From: Nanobdellati archaeon
GTDB taxonomy: Archaea; Nanobdellota; Nanobdellia; UBA10117
Length of the DNA: 18,614 nucleotides
Direction of reading: 5' to 3'
Assembly (NCBI GenBank): GCA_018304365.1
Contig: JAGVWH010000009.1
Coordinates: 1 to 18,614, forward strand
Shown here: piece by piece, positions 13,509-18,614 of the stretch
Numbering within the stretch: position 1 is the first letter of the stretch
How the letters are laid out: every line of letters begins with the position of its first letter
Notes under the pieces: model-generated
What the model was told of the DNA's origin: nothing
Seen by the model: the letters and a program-made list of their open reading frames with translations, nothing else
Database searches by the model: none
Program-made: the position numbers and the translations under genes

Positions 13509-14225
13509 ATGGTAACTGAAGTCGAAGTCAAAGTCGAAACAAGGTTCGGCGACTTGGAAATGCTAGTCGCAGTAGCACCTTTTAACCACGCTCTAGCTGC
13601 TTTACAACGAAAGAAAGCTACATTAGCAACAGGACAGCAAGTTGCCCAGGCAAGAATAGTGGCAGGTCCTGAGCATAATGTTAGTCAACATGGCTCTTGG
13701 GTAGCAGAAAACTTTGTTTATTTCCCAAGCGGTCAAATTCTTGTCACACACGCAGAAAACTCTCCAATTTTAAAACACCCGGCTGAAGCAACAGCTGCTT
13801 ACGGAAGTGGAAAGGAATTTTACATTTCCGAGGAAGAAGCAGCTAGCTTGGAAAAGCTGGCAAAGTCAGGTGAAGTTTACACATTAAAGAAAAATGAACG
13901 CTATAAAATCCCAATAAAGAAATTTGCAAAAAATAGATTGGCAAGATTCGTATTTGGAGATGCAACTGCAGATTATGCAAACTTCCTCCAAAAAGCAAGC
14001 GTAAATGAAGTTCCAGTTTGGCTTGCAGGCCCAAAATATCAGAAAGAGCAGAAGGCACCATTTGCGCGGGCCTTGTGGCTCAGCACCCTCCTCAACGACA
14101 GGTCTGGCTTGAATAGCCTCAACAAGAACCTCAACGACGACAGGGTTCGCGGAGTGCGTAAGGCGAGCGACCAAGTTTCACAAAAATCTGCAGACGCAGC
14201 TAATGATTACGAGTCAATTGCATAG
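13509..14225 (+). CDS. Hypothetical protein upstream of htpX, possibly truncated at its end
   Basis: 238 residues with no family I recognise. It has no signal peptide or clear membrane segment. The middle contains a VAENFVYFPSGQILVTHAEN strand-rich part and an acidic SEEEAASLEKLAKSGEVYTL helix. From about 14050 to 14170 the base composition rises to near 60% GC, with codons such as CTC, AAC, GAC and AGG that are rare in its neighbours. It also contains a short internal repeat (LNDRSGLNSLNKNLNDDR). The TAG stop at 14223-14225 is followed in the same frame by codons for KYGLESPDKLQEALE, which run without interruption into htpX. The present stop may therefore be a recent nonsense mutation in a longer gene, or the two genes may once have been joined. 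ATG 13509 is supported by a TATA-like box about 30 nt upstream. Confidence 0.65.
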   Translation: MVTEVEVKVETRFGDLEMLVAVAPFNHALAALQRKKATLATGQQVAQARIVAGPEHNVSQHGSWVAENFVYFPSGQILVTHAENSPILKHPAEATAAYGSGKEFYISEEEAASLEKLAKSGEVYTLKKNERYKIPIKKFAKNRLARFVFGDATADYANFLQKASVNEVPVWLAGPKYQKEQKAPFARALWLSTLLNDRSGLNSLNKNLNDDRVRGVRKASDQVSQKSADAANDYESIA

Positions 14226-14252
14226 AAATATGGACTTGAATCTCCAGATAAA

Positions 14253-15098
14253 TTGCAGGAAGCTTTGGAAACACACACACACACACACATACTTACCGGC
14301 ATCTTGCTCTACGTGGGAGGCCGATTTGGCGAACAGCTAGGAATGCTAATAGCTCTCGGACTTGCAGCAGCTATGAACTTAGGCGCGTATTACTTCTCTG
14401 ATAAAATTGTCCTTAGACTTTACAGAGCGAAGCCAGCTAATGAGATAGACTATAAATTTCTGCACGATATAGTTGAAGATTTAGCTAAAAGAGCAAATAT
14501 TCCTAAACCTAAAATTTACATAATTCCAGATGAATCTGCAAACGCATTTGCAACCGGAAGAAATCCAGAGCACGCAGTTGTTGCGTGCACAGAAGGTATT
14601 TTGAAAATTATGACTAAAGAGGAATTGAAAGGAGTTTTAGCTCACGAAATCTCGCACGTTAGTAACAGAGATATATTAATTATGTCAATTGTTGCAACAA
14701 TTGCCGGCGCAATTTCTTTCGTTGCGTACATAGCCAGATTCGGAGCGATATTTGGAGGTGCAAGAGATGAAAACAGCGGCAATGCAATGCACTTGCTTAT
14801 TATGGCAATATTAACTCCATTCATAGCTATGCTCATTCAATTAGCAATTTCAAGAAGTAGAGAATATGAAGCAGATGCGTCAGGAGCAAAACTTCTCGGC
14901 GATGGAAAACCATTAGCTTCGGCTTTGAGAAAACTGCACACCCATTCCAAAAGAAATTTTATACCATTTGCAACCGAATCTACAGCTCATTTGTTTATAA
15001 CAAATCCATTGAAACCAAGTATACTTATGAGTTTCTTCCAAACTCATCCGCCTATGGAGTCGAGAGTAGAGAAACTTGAAGCTATGAAATTTGAATAG
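14253..15098 (+). CDS. htpX: HtpX-type membrane zinc metalloprotease with an altered N-terminus
   Basis: 281 residues from TTG 14253. HEISH (H131, E132, H135) and RSREYEADASGAKL (E204 as third zinc ligand) are the M48B/HtpX signatures. The IIPDESANAFATGRNPEHAVVA-type block and two later membrane helices (about 138-163 and 180-198) are typical. HtpX degrades damaged membrane proteins. The N-terminus is abnormal. Relatives begin with a full membrane helix ending LLTGLLLxIG, but here only ILTGILLYVGG remains, preceded by THTHTH from an (AC)9 repeat. No ATG or GTG is available; TTG 14253 or TTG 14265 would have to serve, without a clear ribosome site or TATA box. The frame is open back to the TAG of the preceding gene. 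It may be translated by coupling or readthrough, or the gene may be damaged. Confidence 0.88.
   Translation: MQEALETHTHTHILTGILLYVGGRFGEQLGMLIALGLAAAMNLGAYYFSDKIVLRLYRAKPANEIDYKFLHDIVEDLAKRANIPKPKIYIIPDESANAFATGRNPEHAVVACTEGILKIMTKEELKGVLAHEISHVSNRDILIMSIVATIAGAISFVAYIARFGAIFGGARDENSGNAMHLLIMAILTPFIAMLIQLAISRSREYEADASGAKLLGDGKPLASALRKLHTHSKRNFIPFATESTAHLFITNPLKPSILMSFFQTHPPMESRVEKLEAMKFE
14271..14289 (+). repeat. (AC)9 dinucleotide microsatellite within the 5' part of htpX
   Basis: Nine AC units plus an A, encoding Thr-His-Thr-His-Thr-His in the htpX frame at residues 7-12. Gain or loss of one unit would change the reading frame between the possible start codons and the protease, so it could act as a slippage switch. 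It could equally mark a deletion or expansion scar. Confidence 0.85.
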
Positions 15099-15116
15099 CG
15101 CAATGTGTAGATAATA

Positions 15117-15138
15117 TTGAAAAGCAGATGCTTTTCAA
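15117..15138 (+). terminator. Perfect hairpin downstream of htpX
   Basis: TTGAAAAGC-AGAT-GCTTTTCAA: a 9-bp perfect stem with a 4-nt loop, 19 nt after the htpX stop. It is likely a transcription end or 3'-end structure. Confidence 0.45.
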
Positions 15139-15140
15139 AA

Positions 15141-15164
15141 GTGAAAGATCATTAGATTTTTCAC
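15141..15164 (+). terminator. Second hairpin downstream of htpX
   Basis: GTGAAA (15141-15146) pairs with TTTCAC (15159-15164) around a 12-nt loop, two bases after the previous hairpin. The 3' arm lies in a T-rich stretch. Together they may form a tandem terminator. Confidence 0.3.
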
Positions 15165-15175
15165 ATTTAGCTAAA

Positions 15176-15183
15176 TTTATATA
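15176..15183 (+). promoter_or_regulatory. TATA box upstream of the CARDB-type gene
   Basis: TTTATATA, a near-perfect archaeal TATA box. It predicts a transcript starting at about 15203-15206. That supports translation beginning near 15201-15216, far upstream of the first conventional start codon in frame (TTG 15318). Confidence 0.5.
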
Positions 15184-15200
15184 GTCGAATTTTTAGTTAC

Positions 15201-15953
15201 ATATATTTATCAAATATACCTCTAATAGCGCTAGTATTAGTAATTGGATACATATTCTTTTCAACATTTTCAGGACAAACAGGTTTTGCAGCAGCAAGCT
15301 GTTCAGGCAATGCAGTCTTGGAATTATCTCCGCAGCAAGTACAACTTAACGAACCTATTACCGCTAAAGTGAGCGGTTTGAGTAACTGCCTTGGACAAAA
15401 AGTAATTCTTAGAGAAGGCAGCGATTTATGTAATGGACAAATAGTTAAAAGTTATATTTGCAACAGACCTGATTGCAATACCAAAACAATTTTTTACAAA
15501 GGTCATCCAAAAACTTATTCTATAACAGCGTGTGTCGATAAAGATAATGATGGTTATTTAATAGAGCAGGGAGAAAGATCAACATTTGTTCTTACTGTAA
15601 CCTCTCTTCCTGATTTCAAAGTCGATTCAATTAAATATTCAGCTACACCTAAAGACGGCTATAGTTTTTTCCCATTAGTTAGTGTATCGAATGCAGGTGT
15701 AGCAGGTTCGATTGGAGTAGATGTAAAATATGAAGTTTTGAAAAATGATAGCACGTATAGGTTAAAAACAGTTTATGAAAAAGTATTTCCTGATGTAGCA
15801 TTGCCTGCCGGCAAAGTAGTAGCTTTAAATTTGCCGCAAATGACTTTATCAAAAGGTGATTATATAGTCAAAGTCTCAATTGATTACTTAGGTTATATCG
15901 TAGAAAACAACGAGCAAAATAACATATTGCAGCAAAACTTACTCGTAAGATAG
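15201..15953 (+). CDS. Exported CARDB-type protein; start codon unclear
   Basis: About 250 residues if read from 15201. The N-terminus has a hydrophobic export or anchor segment (IPLIALVLVIGYIFF), then SGQTGFAAASCSGN. A cysteine-containing beta-rich domain (NCLGQ, LCNG, YICNRPDCN) follows. The C-terminal part (about 134 onwards) has the CARDB pattern: LPDFKVDSI, VSVSNAGVAGSI, LPAGKVVALNL, then VSIDYLGYIVENNEQNN. The last is close to the V-E-xNExNN end of CARDB adhesion domains. It is probably a cell-surface protein. In the correct frame the region 15171-15317 has no ATG, GTG or TTG, and a stop lies at 15168-15170. The usual choice, TTG 15318, would remove the export segment. The TATA box at 15176-15183 favours a start at an ATA (15201 or 15216), or there is a sequence error. 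Confidence 0.7.
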   Translation: MYLSNIPLIALVLVIGYIFFSTFSGQTGFAAASCSGNAVLELSPQQVQLNEPITAKVSGLSNCLGQKVILREGSDLCNGQIVKSYICNRPDCNTKTIFYKGHPKTYSITACVDKDNDGYLIEQGERSTFVLTVTSLPDFKVDSIKYSATPKDGYSFFPLVSVSNAGVAGSIGVDVKYEVLKNDSTYRLKTVYEKVFPDVALPAGKVVALNLPQMTLSKGDYIVKVSIDYLGYIVENNEQNNILQQNLLVR

Positions 15954-15985
15954 GCTTTTAATTAGGGTTTTAACTATTAATTTGT

Positions 15986-16657
15986 ATGGGAATTAAATCC
16001 AAATTTTGCCCTCGGTGCGGTTCCAAAACTAATTTTTCAGAAGGATTATGCGCCAGTTGCAAATTTGCACAGCACGAGCCAAAACTGCCAGAGAAAGTAG
16101 TGGTAAGAGTTTGTAGAGACTGCAAAGCTGTAAATTGGAAAGGACTTTGGGTAAAGACAGACGAATCCCCAGAGTATTATTTAACTATGGCTTTGGAACA
16201 AAGTGCGATGCTGCCACAAAGCGCAGTTATAAAGAAATTGGAAATTAAAAAAATGGGCCGAAAAGGACAGGTTGATGTTATTTTAGATATCGACGGCAGA
16301 AAATTTGAAGAAACAATGTCATCTGATATCTATATCAAAGACTCAAGATGTCAAGACTGCGGAAATATGATTTCGCAGGATCATAAAGGTATCATACAAG
16401 TTAGAAATAAAAAAGATGCGGCCAAAATATTAGAGTTCACTAAAAATTACAAAACAACTATAATAAAAATAGAAGACCAGAAAAACGGATTTGATATTTA
16501 TTTAGTATCAAAAGAAGCTACAAAACAGCTTTCTAACGATTTAAGAAAGAGATTTAAATTTTCATATATAGGTACGAGCCATAGGCAATACAGCTGGGAT
16601 AAAACCAGAAATAGACCGAGAACACGAATTAATATGTTAATGAAACAGGATGATTAA
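15986..16657 (+). CDS. Nmd3-like ribosome-associated zinc-finger protein
   Basis: 223 residues. The N-terminal zinc module has FCPRCG (C8, C11) and CASCK (C22, C25). CRDCKAVNWKGLW (C43, C46) and RCQDCGNM (C122, C125) form the second, which is the Nmd3/COG1499 pattern. Eukaryotic Nmd3 rides the 60S subunit during export. The archaeal homolog's role is thought to lie in large-subunit maturation but is not well defined. This copy is the short archaeal form without nuclear export elements. The stop overlaps the next gene's ATG by 8 nt. The start is ATG 15986, immediately before MGIKSKFCPRCG. Confidence 0.85.
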   Translation: MGIKSKFCPRCGSKTNFSEGLCASCKFAQHEPKLPEKVVVRVCRDCKAVNWKGLWVKTDESPEYYLTMALEQSAMLPQSAVIKKLEIKKMGRKGQVDVILDIDGRKFEETMSSDIYIKDSRCQDCGNMISQDHKGIIQVRNKKDAAKILEFTKNYKTTIIKIEDQKNGFDIYLVSKEATKQLSNDLRKRFKFSYIGTSHRQYSWDKTRNRPRTRINMLMKQDD

Positions 16658-17021
16658 ATATGAATATGCGCCGGAAATTAAATCGAAAGTTTTACACATA
16701 TGCAGTAAGCTCGATTTCAAGCACGTAGATATGAATAGAGTTGCCTGTTTTAGAAGTTTTGGTTCTTCTAGCAATAACACAATTGCGCGCTGTCACGCTC
16801 TTTCAACTATTTGGCAAAAAACCTTGAATACAAAAGCGCATTATATTATAGAAGTTTTATCTGAAAAGTATGATAGACTATCCGAAGATGAAAAAGAGAA
16901 AACGTTGATCCACGAGTTAATGCACGTACCAAAGAGTTTTGGAGGTGGATTCCGTCATCACGATTATGTATGCGATAAAAACGTAGTTATATTACATAAA
17001 AAATATAAGAATTCTAAATGA
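16650..17021 (+). CDS. Small zincin, putative metallopeptidase
   Basis: 123 residues. The zinc motif HELMH (H88, E89, H92) is followed by VPKSFGGGFRHHDYV with R102-H103-H104-D105, which may supply the third ligand. The shape resembles the putative metallopeptidase family often annotated as phage metallopeptidase, and SprT-like zincins in outline. Four cysteines (18, 33, 48, 108) may form another metal or disulfide site. There is no signal peptide, so it should be cytoplasmic. It overlaps the nmd3-like gene by 8 nt, suggesting coupled translation and perhaps a shared role in ribosome or translation quality control; that link is inference. All metal-binding residues expected for activity look intact. 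Confidence 0.7.
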   Translation: MIKYEYAPEIKSKVLHICSKLDFKHVDMNRVACFRSFGSSSNNTIARCHALSTIWQKTLNTKAHYIIEVLSEKYDRLSEDEKEKTLIHELMHVPKSFGGGFRHHDYVCDKNVVILHKKYKNSK

Positions 17022-17052
17022 GGCGCTTAGTATCGATTTTTCTGAGTAAGGC

Positions 17053-17060
17053 TTTATAAA
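17053..17060 (+). promoter_or_regulatory. TATA box for the aIF1A operon
   Basis: TTTATAAA is centred about 26 nt before ATG 17082, exactly the spacing for a leaderless archaeal mRNA. Confidence 0.6.
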
Positions 17061-17081
17061 GCTCGAATTTAAGAGTATATT

Positions 17082-17429
17082 ATGGGTGAAGAAGAACATT
17101 TTGAAGAAAGCTCTCAAGGACAGCAAAGCGAAGAAACAGTTGTACGCGTAAAGCTGCCAAGAAAAGATGAGCTTTTAGGAATAGTTGAAATAAGATTGGG
17201 CTTTGGTAAATCAAGAGTAATTTGCGCTGACGGCAAAACGAGAATATGCAGAGTGCCCGGTCATCTGAAGAGAAAACTTTGGGTAAGACCAGATAACGTA
17301 GTAATTGTAAAACCTTGGGAATACGAAGGCGACATAAAAGGAGATATAGTTTACAAATATCAAAATAATCAAGCGGACTGGCTTCGCAAGAAAGGCTACT
17401 TGAAAGTATTCGAACAGCAGGAATTCTGA
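17082..17429 (+). CDS. eif1A: Translation initiation factor 1A (aIF1A)
   Basis: 115 residues, the normal size. The S1/OB-type core includes LLGIVEIRLGFGKSRVIC, GKTRICRVPGHLKRKLWVRP and VIVKPWEYEGDIKGDIVYKY, all strongly conserved in aIF1A. It binds the A site of the small ribosomal subunit and helps mRNA and initiator-tRNA placement. The acidic N-terminal tail (GEEEHFEESS) is typical. The TATA box 26 nt upstream gives a leaderless transcript. The gene leads an operon with a KH-domain protein (TGATG overlap) and top6B. Confidence 0.95.
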   Translation: MGEEEHFEESSQGQQSEETVVRVKLPRKDELLGIVEIRLGFGKSRVICADGKTRICRVPGHLKRKLWVRPDNVVIVKPWEYEGDIKGDIVYKYQNNQADWLRKKGYLKVFEQQEF

Positions 17430-17977
17430 TGTCAAAGAAAAATATAGATTTTTCTGGTTTTGAAGATAGTATTCTGATACCAAAAGTTCGCGTGCCAGTT
17501 TTAGTAGGTAGGGGTGGAAGTGTTAAGCGAAAAATAGAACAAAAAGGAGCCGTACAAATACTTGTGCAGGCTGACGGCGAAGTCACAATCAAAGGCAAAG
17601 ATGCATTGGAGCTGGCAATTGTAAAAAATGTTATTGAAGCAATTGGCCGGGGTTTCAATCCCACTATAGCTATAAAATTATTCAAGGAAGATTACGGCTT
17701 GGAAATAATAAGCATAGCTGATTTCGGTGCTAAAACTAGAGCAAGAAAAATACAAGTTAAGGGTTTAGTAATAGGCGATCAGGGAAAAACTAAACGTATG
17801 CTTGAGCGTGTTACTGGTACAGACATATGTGTTTATGGAAAAACGGTGTCAATTATAGGATCGATAGAGAATGTCCAAAACGCCAGAAAAGCCGTAGAAA
17901 TGTTTTTAACTGGTTCAAAGCATGGTAGCGTGTACCAATTTTTAGAGAGGAAAAAGGAGAAAACAAATGGCGAGTGA
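17429..17977 (+). CDS. KH-domain RNA-binding protein, Pno1/Dim2-like
   Basis: 182 residues with two KH domains. The first has the GxxG loop GRGG (residues 27-30), the second GDQG (116-119). The spacing and the end of the second domain (VYGKTVSIIGSIENVQNARK, then HGSVYQFLERKKEK) match archaeal relatives of Pno1/Dim2/Krr1. In eukaryotes and archaea these bind the 3' end of 16S/18S rRNA during small-subunit maturation. The ATG overlaps the aIF1A stop by 1 nt (TGATG), which indicates translational coupling between an initiation factor and a small-subunit assembly factor. The end overlaps top6B by 11 nt. Confidence 0.92.
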   Translation: MSKKNIDFSGFEDSILIPKVRVPVLVGRGGSVKRKIEQKGAVQILVQADGEVTIKGKDALELAIVKNVIEAIGRGFNPTIAIKLFKEDYGLEIISIADFGAKTRARKIQVKGLVIGDQGKTKRMLERVTGTDICVYGKTVSIIGSIENVQNARKAVEMFLTGSKHGSVYQFLERKKEKTNGE

Positions 17978-18614
17978 AGATTACGCTAAAAAAATAGGCA
18001 ATGAAATGCGGGCAATTTCTGTAGCTCAATTCTTCGAAAAAAATAAACATTTGTTAGGTTTTGACAATCTTACACGAGCATTATTAACATCTGTAAAAGA
18101 GGCTGTTGACAATAGTTTAGACGCCTGCGAAGAAGCAGATATTCTTCCAGACATTTCTATTCAAATACAGCAAATAGAATTAAACAGATACAAAATGATT
18201 GTTGAAGATAATGGTCCAGGAATAATACCTAATAAAATAGGAGAGGTTTTTGCTAAATTATTATTCGGTTCGAAATTCCAGACTTTTGGCGGAAAGCAAG
18301 GAAGAGGACAGCAGGGTATTGGTATATCCGCTGTAGTTTTGTACGCTCAAAATACAACCGGCAAGCCGGCCAGAATTATTACAAAAACTAAATCAGCAAA
18401 ACAAGCGACAGTAGTGGAAGTAAAAATAGATGTAATGAAAAATGAACCAATAGTTTTGAGTCAGACAACAATAGACTGGAAAAATGAACATGGTACAAGA
18501 GTTGAAGTTGAACTTGAAGCTAAGTATGTTGAAAAGAAAGCATCTGTCAGCGAATATTTGAAAGAGACAGCAATTGTAAATCCTCACGCATCTATAAAAT
18601 TTATAGATCCAAAA
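17967..18614 (+). CDS. top6B: DNA topoisomerase VI subunit B, N-terminal part (cut by window edge)
   Basis: 216 residues are visible from ATG 17967 and the frame is still open at the last base. The GHKL ATPase motifs are present in order: EAVDNSLDAC (N box, E45-N49), VEDNGPGI (G1, D81-G85) and GGKQGRGQQGIGISA (G2, near 108-121). The start MASEDYAKKI followed by ISVAQFFEKNKHLLGFDN is typical. With Top6A it makes the type IIB topoisomerase that relaxes and decatenates DNA using ATP. A Shine-Dalgarno-like AAAGGAGA (17953-17960) precedes the ATG by 6 nt. The start lies 11 nt inside the KH gene. top6A would be expected downstream, outside the window. Confidence 0.96.
   Translation, partial: MASEDYAKKIGNEMRAISVAQFFEKNKHLLGFDNLTRALLTSVKEAVDNSLDACEEADILPDISIQIQQIELNRYKMIVEDNGPGIIPNKIGEVFAKLLFGSKFQTFGGKQGRGQQGIGISAVVLYAQNTTGKPARIITKTKSAKQATVVEVKIDVMKNEPIVLSQTTIDWKNEHGTRVEVELEAKYVEKKASVSEYLKETAIVNPHASIKFIDPK

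Noticed and set aside
14223..14225. TAG as a pyrrolysine codon
   Set aside because: TAG ends other genes here (iscU, htpX, the CARDB-type gene), and no pyrrolysine machinery is visible, so it is treated as a stop.
1..18614. CRISPR arrays, IS elements, attachment sites or replication origins
   Set aside because: No regularly spaced repeats, transposase motifs, or clustered origin repeats were seen. The only mobile element is the intein.

Overview
The window comes from an AT-rich archaeal genome, roughly 36-38% GC in genes by eye. The informational genes are archaeal: RadA with an N-terminal HhH domain, RPA with a zinc finger, aIF1A, a KH-domain Pno1/Dim2-like protein, an Nmd3-like protein, topoisomerase VI subunit B, a HerA-type ATPase and a GxGD prepilin peptidase. 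TATA-like boxes lie about 25-28 nt before many start codons or RNA ends, implying leaderless transcripts. Small gene sizes, ATGA overlaps, an IscS/IscU pair, and Cys-rich and CARDB-type exported proteins fit a DPANN-type archaeon. The exact phylum cannot be fixed from sequence alone.

Left part (1-4514), a sulfur/cysteine neighbourhood. The end of a cysteine desulfurase gene is followed by an IscU-type Fe-S scaffold. That scaffold is interrupted by a full intein with a LAGLIDADG endonuclease, placed directly before the scaffold's second cluster-ligand cysteine. A DUF1858 redox-disulfide protein follows. A truncated glutaredoxin lies on the other strand. Next comes tRNA-Cys(GCA), whose 3' end is only 9 nt from the ATG of cysteinyl-tRNA synthetase, then a 45-residue zinc-finger protein and a membrane-anchored protein with 14 cysteines.

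Middle (4515-12272). tldD-tldE lie on the minus strand, a HIT-family hydrolase on the plus strand, then minus-strand rpa-radA-prepilin peptidase with tight overlaps, and a HerA-like ATPase. RadA has an unusual Walker A, GEFGSSKS.

Region 12273-12609 holds no convincing protein gene. It is about 49% GC, its ends are complementary, and it is full of perfect hairpins, so it is probably a structured RNA of about 300 nt. I could not match it to RNase P, SRP, 5S or tRNA.

Right part (12610-18614). It holds a TraB/TIKI-like protein (minus strand), an orphan gene, and an HtpX protease. HtpX is in frame with the orphan gene across a single TAG, and its first membrane segment is cut into by an (AC)9 repeat. 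A secreted CARDB-type protein without a normal start codon follows, then nmd3 overlapping a small zincin gene, and an aIF1A-KH-top6B operon that runs off the right edge.
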